Shown: positions 16,757-26,793 of the stretch, piece by piece | Layout of the letters: each line of letters starts with the position of its first letter | How positions within the stretch are numbered: position 1 is the stretch's first letter | Assembly (NCBI GenBank): GCA_024709955.1 | Contig: JANJVS010000033.1 | Coordinates: 1 to 64,000, forward strand | Direction: 5' to 3' | Source of the DNA: Rhodocyclaceae bacterium | GTDB lineage: Bacteria; Pseudomonadota; Gammaproteobacteria; Burkholderiales; Rhodocyclaceae | Length of the DNA stretch: 64,000 nucleotides | Program-made: the position numbers and the translations under genes | Notes under the pieces: generated by a model | Told to the model about the DNA's origin: nothing | Seen by the model: the letters and a program-made list of their open reading frames with translations, nothing else | The model's database searches: none

Positions 16757-18233
16757 CGGGACGCCAAACGAGTCGGTGGCGCGGCGCTTCTTCGTCCGCG
16801 CCTTCTCCCTCTTCATCATCTTCGCCGCCCTGCTCACCCTCGTGCTGGTGGGCGAAACCCTCTGGCTGGCGCGCAACAACCTGCAGAAGGAACTGGCGAT
16901 CTACCAGCGCACCTTCGAGAAATCCCTGGCCACCGCCCTCTGGGCCATGGACCGGGAAAAGCTCGACTCCATCGTGCGCGGCATCGTCGAAATCCCCGAC
17001 ATCAAGGGCGTGCGGATTCTCGACCCGAGCAGCGGCATCCCGATCATCGAGTCGGGCAGCTTCCTCGACAAGCTCGGCGGCAACCATCTCGACCTGGTGC
17101 ACCGCTTCTCGGTGATCCACGACGAGGGCTTCGGCAAGGAGCATGTCGCCACCGCCGAATTCCACTCCTCGATCAACCAGATACTCCTGCGCACCCAAGG
17201 GCAGATCCTGCTGATCGTCATCCTCGCCAGCCTGAAAACGGTCGCCTTCTGGATCATTTTCATGTATGTCGGCAGGCGCCTGCTGGACAAGCCGCTCAGC
17301 GAAATGACCGCCGCCATCGCCGCCACCAGCCAGCCACACCGGCTCGATCTCAGCCCCGCGACCGAACAGGCGATTGCCGGCACGGAGCTGGCGGCGCTGC
17401 GCAAGGCCCACGACAAGCTGGCGGACCAGATCGTCGACGCCCAGGCCGCGCTGGTGCGCATCAACGCGGAACTGGAACAGCGTGTCGCCGACCGCACCGC
17501 CGCGCTCGACGCCAAGCGCCAGGAGGCGGAGCAACTCGCCCAGGCCAAGACCCGCTTTCTCGCCGCGGCAAGCCACGACCTGCGCCAGCCGCTCTATGCG
17601 ATGCTGCTATTCGCCGACGACCTGCGCCGCAGCCACCTCGATCCCGATCAGGAAAGAACCCTTGAGCGCCTGAGCAAGCTGATTCAGTCCATGACCATCC
17701 AGCTGCAGCAACTGCTCGAACTGTCGCGCCTCGACATGCTGGAAACCCAGCCGCAACTCGCCGACCTCGGCACCGCCGACCTGTTCATGGAGCTAGCCAG
17801 CATCCACGGCCCCAAGGCGCGACACAACGGCACTCGTTTGGTCTTCCATCCCGGTCCATGGACGATCCGCAGCGATGCCCAACTTGCCATGCGCCTGCTG
17901 GGCAACCTCATCGACAACGCCCTCAAATTCACGCCGGGCGGCACGGTACTTGTCTGCGCCCGCCACCGGCGCGACGGCGTCCTCATCCAGGTGCGCGACA
18001 ACGGCCCGGGCATCCCCGCCAAGGACCGGCTGGCGGTATTCCAGGAGTTCTATCAGGTCAAGAACGAGAACCGCAATCCGGATGCCGGATTGGGACTGGG
18101 CCTCGCCATCGTGCAACGCATCGCCCGCTCCCTCGGCAGCGCGGTCACGCTCAGGACCGCGGAGGGGAAGGGAACGGTCTTTTCCCTGCGCCTCCCGATC
18201 CCGCGGGAACCCAGCACACCCGGCGACGCCTGA
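16722..18233 (+). CDS. Membrane sensor histidine kinase
   Basis: Up to 503 residues: an N-terminal membrane helix (FSLFIIFAALLTLVLVG), a roughly 130-residue periplasmic sensor without recognised fold, a second helix (near residue 175), a linker/coiled coil, HisKA with SHDLRQPLYAM (His about residue 285), and HATPase_c with NLIDNALKFTP, DNGPGIP and GLGLGLAI. There is no receiver domain and no adjacent response regulator, so it is an orphan kinase. The annotated ATG lies inside the rpmG terminator. A GTG near 16778 would free the start from the hairpin; the true start is open. Confidence 0.82.
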   Translation: MPARQRLLAFFFGTPNESVARRFFVRAFSLFIIFAALLTLVLVGETLWLARNNLQKELAIYQRTFEKSLATALWAMDREKLDSIVRGIVEIPDIKGVRILDPSSGIPIIESGSFLDKLGGNHLDLVHRFSVIHDEGFGKEHVATAEFHSSINQILLRTQGQILLIVILASLKTVAFWIIFMYVGRRLLDKPLSEMTAAIAATSQPHRLDLSPATEQAIAGTELAALRKAHDKLADQIVDAQAALVRINAELEQRVADRTAALDAKRQEAEQLAQAKTRFLAAASHDLRQPLYAMLLFADDLRRSHLDPDQERTLERLSKLIQSMTIQLQQLLELSRLDMLETQPQLADLGTADLFMELASIHGPKARHNGTRLVFHPGPWTIRSDAQLAMRLLGNLIDNALKFTPGGTVLVCARHRRDGVLIQVRDNGPGIPAKDRLAVFQEFYQVKNENRNPDAGLGLGLAIVQRIARSLGSAVTLRTAEGKGTVFSLRLPIPREPSTPGDA

Positions 18234-18259
18234 GGCAAGGCCCGGCTGCGTCCGCGCCC

Positions 18260-19285
18260 TCAATCGATGCCGCGCTCCGGATTGGTGTCGCAGGCACGCT
18301 TGTGCCACATCCCGCCCTCAAGCAAGCAGGTGGCGATCGCGTCGTCAAGCAGCTGGTCGCTCTTCGTGGTTTCCGCAGGGCGAATAGGCTGCTTGAAGGC
18401 GTTCAGGTGGAAACCGGCATGCATCTTGAGGTTGCCCTCCGGCAGCCATTCGCGGTAGGCACTGGCGAAGAACCCGTCGCGCTCCCGGGCGACGATGGCA
18501 TTCGCCTCCCCGACCACCTGCTTGCCGAGGGAGGACTTGGAACAGGCCAGGTAGTTCAGCGTGTAGCTGCCATTGCCGGCGACCGGCAGGAACTCGTACA
18601 GGTTCTGCTGGCCGGTATGACGCAAGGTGAGCTCCAGCTCGATCGGATAAAGGAAGGCGGCATCGACCCGCCCTTTTTCCAGCAGGCCCAGCTTGGCCTC
18701 CACCGGCCGCGTCGAAGACAGGACGACGAGGTGATTGCTTTTTCTCGCCTTCTCGGCGAGACCATCGAGTTCGGTGCCATAGGAGCGCCCACTTTGCACC
18801 GCGAGATGGCTACCGGCATCGATCATCGCATCGACCCGCAGCTCGCCGTCGGAATTGATATGCCGCTCCAGAGCACCCAGGCGCTGCCTGAGCACCACCG
18901 CGCCGTTCGAATACTGCGCATGCAGCGGATCGGCGAATTCCATGAACTGCTCGCGCTCGGGCGTGCGCAGGAAGGCGGGATTGCAGATGTTCGGCTTGGT
19001 CTTGATGTCCGCCACGATGCGCTGGACATTGGCCAGCTTCAGGCGATGACGGTAATTCGAAAGTCCCGCGATCAAACGCCAGCGAATCCTGTCGGTATAC
19101 CCCTTGCCGCGCAGGCTGCCGGTGGCGATCTGAACTGGAGGAAGATCGATCAGATACCACTCGATAATGGGCGCCGGCGAAGACGCTTCCGCGCCGTGCG
19201 CCACCCCCGCCATGGCGGAAACCAGCGCGCCCCAAACGCACGCGGCCGCGACACGTCCTCTCGGACTCTTCAGACGCCTTGCCAT
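18260..19285 (-). CDS. Periplasmic substrate-binding-type protein (SBP_bac_3/TIGR02285-like)
   Basis: A 341-residue exported protein (signal after MARRLKSPRGRVAAA) beginning its mature part with IIEWYLIDLPPVQI, as in the TIGR02285-type family of solute-binding-like proteins. It keeps the two-lobed binding fold features (VLRQRLGAL, FLYPIELEL) but lacks transporter genes nearby. ATG 19285 is chosen over the longer frame because GGAGG lies right upstream and a signal peptide follows. It is convergent with the histidine kinase (26-bp gap), and a sensory link is possible but unproven. Confidence 0.65.
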   Translation of the reverse strand: MARRLKSPRGRVAAACVWGALVSAMAGVAHGAEASSPAPIIEWYLIDLPPVQIATGSLRGKGYTDRIRWRLIAGLSNYRHRLKLANVQRIVADIKTKPNICNPAFLRTPEREQFMEFADPLHAQYSNGAVVLRQRLGALERHINSDGELRVDAMIDAGSHLAVQSGRSYGTELDGLAEKARKSNHLVVLSSTRPVEAKLGLLEKGRVDAAFLYPIELELTLRHTGQQNLYEFLPVAGNGSYTLNYLACSKSSLGKQVVGEANAIVARERDGFFASAYREWLPEGNLKMHAGFHLNAFKQPIRPAETTKSDQLLDDAIATCLLEGGMWHKRACDTNPERGID

Positions 19286-19734
19286 GCCTCCTCCTTTATT
19301 CGTCTTGTTCTGCCGCCGGCTACTATGCCATAAACCACCCGCAAAAACATAGCCGAAAGCCATAGGCGCAAACCGGCACGGTAGTGCTAGCCAGTGCGCA
19401 GCAGGAAGAGAAAGGAAAAAAAAGAAGCGGTGCGGATTGCCATTAAAAGCCCGGCCATTTGAGCCTGAGGGAAGGAATCCCAACTGGCGCGGACACTGGA
19501 GGAGGTCATCAAGAAAATACCAAGATCAGGGGGGACAAGGTACTCTTGCTGTGGCAACCCTTTGCGATGCACCGCTTCTTGCCTTCTATATATCAAGAGC
19601 CGTGCCAGGCCAGCAGCTTCCAACATATTCCTTTGGTAACAACAAACTAGCGAACAGGCATGCCATCCAACCACCTGACAAATGCCACACATCAATGACA
19701 AATTGTCATCATCGCCATATTTAACGCCAAAATG
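19286..19734. other. 449-bp gene-free region with one inverted repeat
   Basis: The stretch is more AT-rich than its flanks and has no convincing ORF. The only structured element is ATGACAA-a-TTGTCAT at 19695-19709, a perfect 7-bp dyad 26 bp beyond the stop of the sigma-54 activator gene. Its TGACA/TGTCA half-sites recall the dyad at 21132-21150. It may be a second activator site or the loop of that gene's RNA end. No promoter could be assigned for the gene at 18260-19285. Confidence 0.5.
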
Positions 19735-21129
<1,395 letters not shown>

Positions 21130-21131
21130 TT

Positions 21132-21150
21132 CTGTCAGAAAGACTGACAG
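21132..21150. promoter_or_regulatory. Perfect dyad, candidate enhancer site for the activator
   Basis: CTGTCAG-N5-CTGACAG, just upstream of the activator start and about 86 bp before the predicted start of the sigma-54 transcript, the usual enhancer distance. A half-site TGTCA follows at 21156-21160. Confidence 0.6.
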
Positions 21151-21200
21151 AGAAGTGTCACATCAGTCAGTAAACAATGCAAGCGAGCCCGCCAACGCAT

Positions 21201-21216
21201 TGGAGCGGATATTGCT
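21201..21216 (+). promoter_or_regulatory. Sigma-54 (-24/-12) promoter of the SLAC1/TehA-like gene
   Basis: TGGAGCG-GATA-TTGCT fits TGGCACG-N4-TTGCW with correct spacing between the GG and GC doublets. Predicted start is near 21227, about 36 bp before the ATG. Confidence 0.75.
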
Positions 21217-21262
21217 TTAGAGTATTCTAATATTCCCCTCCCCCAGCCCCAGAGAGAACGAC

Positions 21263-22243
21263 ATGAATGCACCCGCCCCCCAGGCCGCCGAGCCGCGGCA
21301 ACGCCTGGAACACTTCCCCGTCTCCTTCTTCGCCACGGTGATGGGCACCGCCGGCCTCGCCATCGCCTGGAAGAAGGCCCACCACGTCCTCGGCCTGCCG
21401 GCCGGAGTCGGCCTCGCGCTGCAATGGTGGGCACTCGGTCTGTTCGCCCTGCTGGCGCTTGCCTACCTCTTCAAGCTGGCGAAACATGGAGAAGCCGTCA
21501 AACATGAGTTCGCCCACCCGATCCGCCTCAACTTCTTTCCCGCCGTCTCGATCTCGCTGCTGCTCCTCGCCGTGGCCTTCACCGAAACACTGCCGGACTT
21601 CGCCTTCGGCATGTGGTCGCTCGGCGCCGCGCTGCACCTCGGCTTCACCCTGACGGTGATGAGCAGTTGGATCCACCATACGCGCTACGAGATCAAGCAC
21701 GCCAATCCGGCCTGGTTCATCCCGGTGGTCGGCAACATCATCGTGCCGGTGGGCGGCGTCGCCTTCGCCCCGGCCGAGATTTCCTGGTTCTTCTTCAGCA
21801 TTGGCCTGGTGTTCTGGCTGGTGCTGCTGACCATCGTCATGTACCGGCTGTTCTTCCATGAACCGCTGCCCGAGCGGCTCACGCCCACCCTATTCATCCT
21901 CATCGCCCCGCCTGCCGTCGGCTTCCTCGCCTGGACCCGGCTCAACCACGGCGAGATCGACGCCTTCGCGCGCATCCTCTACCATGCCGCGCTGTTCCTC
22001 ACCCTGCTGCTCGCCAGCAACGCGATGCGTTTCTTCCGCCTGCGCTTCTTTCTGTCCACCTGGGCCTATTCCTTCCCCCTCGCCGCCATGACCATCGCCA
22101 CCCTGATAATGGCCGAACATGCCGGCGGTCCGTTCACGGCGCTGGGCTGGATTCTGCTGATCGTGCTGACCGGCGTGCTCGCGCTGCTCACCGGGCGCAC
22201 CATCCTTGGGGTCATGCGCGGCGAGATCTGCGTGCCGGAATGA
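21263..22243 (+). CDS. SLAC1/TehA-family anion channel or exporter
   Basis: A 326-residue protein with about ten membrane helices starting at LEHFPVSFFATVMGTAGLA, the entry motif of the TDT/TehA/SLAC1 family. Homologues conduct or export anions (chloride, nitrate, malate, sulfite) or give tellurite resistance. Control by a Cys-containing PAS activator through a sigma-54 promoter suggests that the anion, or the stress it relieves, is sensed redox-wise. Sulfite is a reasonable guess given the sulfide genes, but it is only a guess. AGAGAGAA precedes the ATG. Confidence 0.82.
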   Translation: MNAPAPQAAEPRQRLEHFPVSFFATVMGTAGLAIAWKKAHHVLGLPAGVGLALQWWALGLFALLALAYLFKLAKHGEAVKHEFAHPIRLNFFPAVSISLLLLAVAFTETLPDFAFGMWSLGAALHLGFTLTVMSSWIHHTRYEIKHANPAWFIPVVGNIIVPVGGVAFAPAEISWFFFSIGLVFWLVLLTIVMYRLFFHEPLPERLTPTLFILIAPPAVGFLAWTRLNHGEIDAFARILYHAALFLTLLLASNAMRFFRLRFFLSTWAYSFPLAAMTIATLIMAEHAGGPFTALGWILLIVLTGVLALLTGRTILGVMRGEICVPE

Positions 22244-22392
22244 TCTGATCGGGATCTGAAGCGGCGTCCGCGCGCCGACGGCAGCACGCATGCGGCATTC
22301 GCGCCGGCGCTCTTCTTCGTCGCGACCGAGGCGACGTCGCGATATCATCGGGCGATGATTTCACCAAACGATCGTCCGCAAGAAGAAATCCG

Positions 22393-23718
22393 ATGAACCT
22401 GGCATTGCTCGCCGAACTGGAACCCTGGACCCAGGCATCGCTCGGCCTGGCCGTGCTGGGCGGCATCGCATTCAGCACGCGCTGGCTGGCCCGCTGGCTG
22501 ATGGAGCGGGGATGCGGCCCCTTGCGCGGCACATTGCAGGGGCGCTGGGCGCAGGTCCTGCTGAGTCCCCGCGTGCTGCAGCGCCTGGCGCAGATGACTC
22601 CCTCGCTGGTGGTGCAGATCGGCATTCACGCCGTGCCGCATCTGCCCGCCGCCGCCGGCACGGTGATTCGCAATGTCGCCGTCGCCCTCACCGTGCTGCA
22701 TGGCATCCGCGCCCTGATTGCCATGCTCGATGCGCTGCACATCTCGTACCAGGGCACCGAGGATGCCGAAGGCAGCCAGCTGCGCTCGATCAAGAGCTAC
22801 GTGCAACTGGGCAAGTTGCTGGCGAGCTTCTTCGGCGCCATCATCATCGTCGCGGCACTGGTCGATCGATCGCCGCTGATCCTGCTGTCCGGCCTCGGCG
22901 CGATGTCGGCGGTACTCATGCTGGTGTTCAAGGACACCATTCTCTCCTTCACCGCCGGCGTGCAGCTGGCCACGAACGACATGCTGCGCGTCGGCGACTG
23001 GATCGAGATGCCGCAGGTCGGCGCCGATGGCGATGTGATCGACATCGCCCTGCATACCGTCAAGGTGCAGAACTGGGACAAGACCATCACCACCATCCCG
23101 ACCTGGCGCCTGATGTCGGAAAGCTATCGCAACTGGCGCGGCATGTCGCTCGCCGGCGGGCGGCGCATCAAGCGCGCCCTGCGCCTGGACGCTTCCTCGA
23201 TCCGTTTTCTCGACGCGCCGGAACTGGCGCGGCTGGCGCACATCGAACTGCTGCGCCCCTACCTGCAGGCCAAGCTGCAGGACGTGTCGCAGACCAATGC
23301 CGCCCTGCGCGCCCAACTCGGCCCAGCGGCCAATCTGCCGGCCAATCAGCGGCGGCTGACCAACATCGGCACCTTTCGCGCCTATATCGACGCCTACCTG
23401 CGTGCCCATCCGCGGATTCGCCAGGACATGACGCTGATGGTGCGCGCCCTCGAACCCACCTCCGAAGGCGCGCCGCTGGAAATCTATTGCTTCACCGCCA
23501 CCACCGCCTGGGTGAGCTACGAAGAAATTCAGGCCGACATCTTCGACCATCTGCTGGCGATCCTGCCTGAATTTAGCCTGCGTCTCTACCAGAAGCCGAC
23601 GGGCAACGACATCCGGCTCGGCCTGCGCGGCGACGCCGCCGCGCCGGTCCCGCACGAATTCCCTCCGGTCGCGCCGGCCGTTGCCGGCGGACCGTCGCCG
23701 CCGCGCGCTAGCGATTGA
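22393..23718 (+). CDS. MscS-family channel, YbdG/MscM-like
   Basis: A 441-residue membrane protein with five N-terminal helices and the MscS core LSGLGAMSAVLMLVFKDTILSFTAGVQL, followed by a beta domain (VGDWIEMPQVGADGDVIDIALHTVKVQNWDKTI). The long insertion after the pore and the size match the YbdG/miniconductance subfamily. It protects cells in osmotic down-shock. It overlaps the 3' end of the next MscS gene, on the opposite strand, by 11 bp. A dyad ATCATCG-GG-CGATGAT lies at 22344-22359, 34 bp before the start. Confidence 0.85.
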   Translation: MNLALLAELEPWTQASLGLAVLGGIAFSTRWLARWLMERGCGPLRGTLQGRWAQVLLSPRVLQRLAQMTPSLVVQIGIHAVPHLPAAAGTVIRNVAVALTVLHGIRALIAMLDALHISYQGTEDAEGSQLRSIKSYVQLGKLLASFFGAIIIVAALVDRSPLILLSGLGAMSAVLMLVFKDTILSFTAGVQLATNDMLRVGDWIEMPQVGADGDVIDIALHTVKVQNWDKTITTIPTWRLMSESYRNWRGMSLAGGRRIKRALRLDASSIRFLDAPELARLAHIELLRPYLQAKLQDVSQTNAALRAQLGPAANLPANQRRLTNIGTFRAYIDAYLRAHPRIRQDMTLMVRALEPTSEGAPLEIYCFTATTAWVSYEEIQADIFDHLLAILPEFSLRLYQKPTGNDIRLGLRGDAAAPVPHEFPPVAPAVAGGPSPPRASD

Positions 23719-24976
23719 GCACGCGCACTTCGCGCTGCGGGAAGGGGATCTCGATTTTCTCCGCCTGGAACGCCCGCCAGATCGCCAGATGGATCTCCGA
23801 CCTGATCTGGCCGGTGCCGGCCTCGGGATCGGCGATCCAGAACCGCAGCTCCAGATCGATGCCGGAATCGGCGAATGCCGTCACGTTGGCCCGCGGCGGC
23901 GGATCGCGCAACACTCGCGGCTGGGTCAGCGCCGCCTCGATCAGCAGCGCCTGCACCCGCTCCAGATCGGAGCCGTAGGCAACCTGGACGCGAATCGGAA
24001 TCCGCACCTTGCTGTCGGTGTGGGTTTCGTTGGCGATCACCGACCCCACCAGCATCTCGTTCGGCACGATCATCTCCAGGCCGCTGCGCGCCAGCAGCAC
24101 CGTGTAGCGCGTGGTGATGCGCGTCACCTCGCCGCGCTCGTTGCCGACGGCGATGACGTCGCCGATGCGGATCGAGCGGTCGAGCAGGATGATGAAGCCG
24201 GAAACGTAGTTGGCGGCGATTTTCTGCAGGCCGAAGCCGAGACCGACACCGAACGCGCCACCGAACACCGAGAGCATGGTCAGGTCGATACCGACCAGCG
24301 GCAGGCCGATCAGCACGGCCAGCACCAGCAGCAGCGCGCGCGCCAGCCGGGCAAACACCGCGCGCAGGTTGCTGTCGAGCGTCGCGGCGGCGCTCAGCTT
24401 GGCTTCGACGAGACCACCCAGCCAGATCGCCAGCAACAGCCCGCCGAGCACAGTGCCAACCCCCTGCAACAGGCGCCACAACGAGAGCTGCTGCGCGCCG
24501 AGGCCGAAACGGATGCCGTCCAGCAAGGCGATCAGCCCCGGCAGGAGGCCGCTGAGATGCAGCGCGACGACGCACCAGGCAAAGGCGGCGAAGATTTTTT
24601 CGAAGCTGGACAGCCACTGCGCCGTCGGCACGCCCAGGCGCAGGGCGAAGAACACCATGCGGATCACCGCCAGCGAAGTCAGCAGCGGGATCGCCAACGA
24701 CAGCAAATTGACGCTGTGCCAATGCGCGAGCAGCGGACGCGCCAGCAGCACCAGCACCAGGGCGGCCAACGGGAATGTCAGCCGTTGCAGGCTGCGCTGG
24801 CCAAGCTGACGGACACGGCTTTCCGGCGTGCCGCTGAGTAGCCGATATGCGCGCACGCGGGCGTCGGCCAGCCAGGCCAGCCCCAGACACAGCAGCAGCA
24901 CCGCCGCCTGCCAGAGCACCTGCGGCTGTTGCAGGTCGCCCCAAAGATCGAGCAACAAGCTGCCGGGCGCTGTCAT
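23708..24976 (-). CDS. MscS-family mechanosensitive channel
   Basis: A 422-residue channel with about six membrane helices and the canonical pore region SVFGGAFGVGLGFGLQKIAANYVSGFIILLD shortened here to its core GVGLGFGLQKIAANY, then the beta domain with VPNEMLVGSVIANETH. It belongs to a different MscS subfamily from its convergent neighbour. The start overlaps the stop of the upstream phospholipase-D-like gene as ATGA, so these two are translationally coupled on the minus strand. Confidence 0.87.
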   Translation of the reverse strand: MTAPGSLLLDLWGDLQQPQVLWQAAVLLLCLGLAWLADARVRAYRLLSGTPESRVRQLGQRSLQRLTFPLAALVLVLLARPLLAHWHSVNLLSLAIPLLTSLAVIRMVFFALRLGVPTAQWLSSFEKIFAAFAWCVVALHLSGLLPGLIALLDGIRFGLGAQQLSLWRLLQGVGTVLGGLLLAIWLGGLVEAKLSAAATLDSNLRAVFARLARALLLVLAVLIGLPLVGIDLTMLSVFGGAFGVGLGFGLQKIAANYVSGFIILLDRSIRIGDVIAVGNERGEVTRITTRYTVLLARSGLEMIVPNEMLVGSVIANETHTDSKVRIPIRVQVAYGSDLERVQALLIEAALTQPRVLRDPPPRANVTAFADSGIDLELRFWIADPEAGTGQIRSEIHLAIWRAFQAEKIEIPFPQREVRVLNR

Positions 24977-25524
24977 GGCAGGAGCGCCGCGTCGAACGGC
25001 AGCGCATCGTCGCGATGGCGCCGCCAGTTGTCCAGGTAGGCGCGCGCCAGCGGGCGGTTGCCGCGCAGGATCAGCAGGTTTTCCGCGTTGCGCGCCTGCG
25101 CCGAATAAGTGAAGTTGTAGCTGCCGGTGATCACCACGGGCCTGTCCCTTTCCGCGTCGATGAGCAGGATTTTATTGTGCGCGGCGGCATAGCGGGTTTC
25201 CAGGCGCACCTCGATGCCGGCGGCCCGCAGCTGCGGTACCAGGGACTTCTCGCCCTTCGCCACCAGCTCGCGGTCGGCCAGCAGCGCCACGCGCACGCCG
25301 CGTTCGTGCGCCTCCGTCAGCGCGCGCGCGATATTGCGGCTGGTGACGAGATAGGCTTGGGCGTGGATGGTCTGCTTCGCCGCGCCGATCTCGCGCAGCA
25401 ACGCGCCCTCGGCGTCGTCCCAGGGAGTAAACAACACCTCGACCGTGCCGGTCGCCGGCAGTTCCGTCGCCGGCGCCGCGGGCGCCAGCAGCGCCAGCGC
25501 GGCGGCCAGCAGGAAACGCATCAT
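24973..25524 (-). CDS. Secreted single-HKD phospholipase D-like nuclease
   Basis: A 183-residue exported protein (signal MMRFLLAAALALLAP) with one HKD motif, HNKILLID followed by GSYNFTYSA, the size and layout of Nuc/bacterial PLD endonucleases that dimerise to build one active site. It may degrade DNA or act on phospholipids in the periplasm. The ATG at 25524 overlaps the RNA methyltransferase stop as ATGA, and its end overlaps the MscS start, so three genes run as an overlapping operon. Confidence 0.83.
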   Translation of the reverse strand: MMRFLLAAALALLAPAAPATELPATGTVEVLFTPWDDAEGALLREIGAAKQTIHAQAYLVTSRNIARALTEAHERGVRVALLADRELVAKGEKSLVPQLRAAGIEVRLETRYAAAHNKILLIDAERDRPVVITGSYNFTYSAQARNAENLLILRGNRPLARAYLDNWRRHRDDALPFDAALLP

Positions 25525-26783
25525 TTGCCGAGTTCCAGCACCGCCGCGTAGAAGCCGTCGGTGCCGTGCGTATGCGGCGCCAGCTGCAGGTCTGGGCCGG
25601 CCAGCGCGATGGCGATGCCCTGGGCGGCGAGCACCTCGCCCGCCGGCCGGCGCGCGAACCCGGGATGGGCGGCGAGGAAGGCATCGACGATCCGCGCGTT
25701 CTCCTCGGGCAGCAGGCTGCACGTGGCATAGACCAGACGGCCGCCCGGTTTCAGCAACTTGGCGGCGGCGGCGAGGATGGACGCCTGCTTGACCACCAGT
25801 TCCGCCACGCTTTCCGGGCTCTGGCGCCACTTGAGGTCGGGATTGCGCCGTAGCGTGCCGAGGCCCGAGCAGGGTGCGTCCACCAGCACGCGGTCGCACT
25901 TGCCGGCCAGGCGCTTGACGCGCTGGTCATTCTCGTGGGCGATGGCGACCGGATGCACGTTGGACAGGCCCGAACGCGCGAGGCGCGGCTTGAGCTTCGC
26001 CAGCCGCTTTTCGGACACGTCGAAGGCGTAGAGCCGCCCGGTGGAGCGCATCAGCGCGCCGAGCAGCAGGGTCTTGCCGCCGGCGCCGGCGCAGAAGTCC
26101 ACGACCATCTCGCCGCGCTTCGGCGCCAGCAGGTGACCGAGCAGCTGGCTGCCCTCGTCCTGCACCTCGATGGCGCCGGAAAGGAACAGCGGCGTGCGCG
26201 ACAGCGCGGGCTTGCCGGCGAGGCGGATGCCCTCCGGCGCATAGGGACAGGCGCCGCCGGGAATACCCTCGCGCTCCAGCTGGGCGAGCACCTCGGCGCG
26301 GTTGGCCTTGAGCGCGTTCACGCGCAGGTCGAGGGGCGCCGGCTGGTTGAGCGCGCGCGCCAGGGCGAGCAGTTCGTCCTCGGGCATCAGCGCGGCGAGA
26401 CGCGTCGCGAGCCAGTCGGGCAGGTCGGTTTTTTCGGCGAGCGGCAGCTCGGGTTCGGACGTTGCCTTGAGCCGGGCGAGCCACTCGGCGTCGCGTGGCG
26501 AGATCGCCTCTTCCAGCGCGCGCTGGCTGACGCCGCAATGGCGGATCAGCGCGGCGAGCACCAGCTGCTTCGGGTTGGCGTCGGGACCGATCCAGGCGCC
26601 CAGCGTGCGGCGGCGGCGCAGCACGGCATAGGCCGCCTCGGCGATGAAGGCGCGTTCGCGCGGTCCGGCGTGGTGATCGCGGAAGAAGGCCGAGAGCGCC
26701 GCGTCGGCGGGCTGGCGCAGGGCCAGCAGGTCCACGGTGGCCTTGATGGTCTGTTCGATGAGGCTGCGGGTAATGCGGTTCAT
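25521..26783 (-). CDS. RsmB/NOP-family rRNA cytosine-C5 methyltransferase
   Basis: A 420-residue SAM-dependent methyltransferase. It has a degenerate NusB-like N-terminal part, a SAM site VVDFCAGAGGKTLLLGA, the catalytic DAPCSGLGTLRRNPDL with the release Cys, and YATCSLLPEEN with the nucleophile Cys. It belongs to the NOL1/NOP2/Sun family that methylates C5 of rRNA cytosines; the exact site cannot be read. ATG 26783 (MNRITRS) is used because the longer frame reaches back into the previous gene. Confidence 0.85.
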   Translation of the reverse strand: MNRITRSLIEQTIKATVDLLALRQPADAALSAFFRDHHAGPRERAFIAEAAYAVLRRRRTLGAWIGPDANPKQLVLAALIRHCGVSQRALEEAISPRDAEWLARLKATSEPELPLAEKTDLPDWLATRLAALMPEDELLALARALNQPAPLDLRVNALKANRAEVLAQLEREGIPGGACPYAPEGIRLAGKPALSRTPLFLSGAIEVQDEGSQLLGHLLAPKRGEMVVDFCAGAGGKTLLLGALMRSTGRLYAFDVSEKRLAKLKPRLARSGLSNVHPVAIAHENDQRVKRLAGKCDRVLVDAPCSGLGTLRRNPDLKWRQSPESVAELVVKQASILAAAAKLLKPGGRLVYATCSLLPEENARIVDAFLAAHPGFARRPAGEVLAAQGIAIALAGPDLQLAPHTHGTDGFYAAVLELGK

Positions 26784-26793
26784 GCTTCGCTTT

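Noticed and set aside
19373-19390. GGCACGGTAGTGCT, sigma-54-like
   Set aside because: GG and GC doublets are one base too close, and no plus-strand gene follows.
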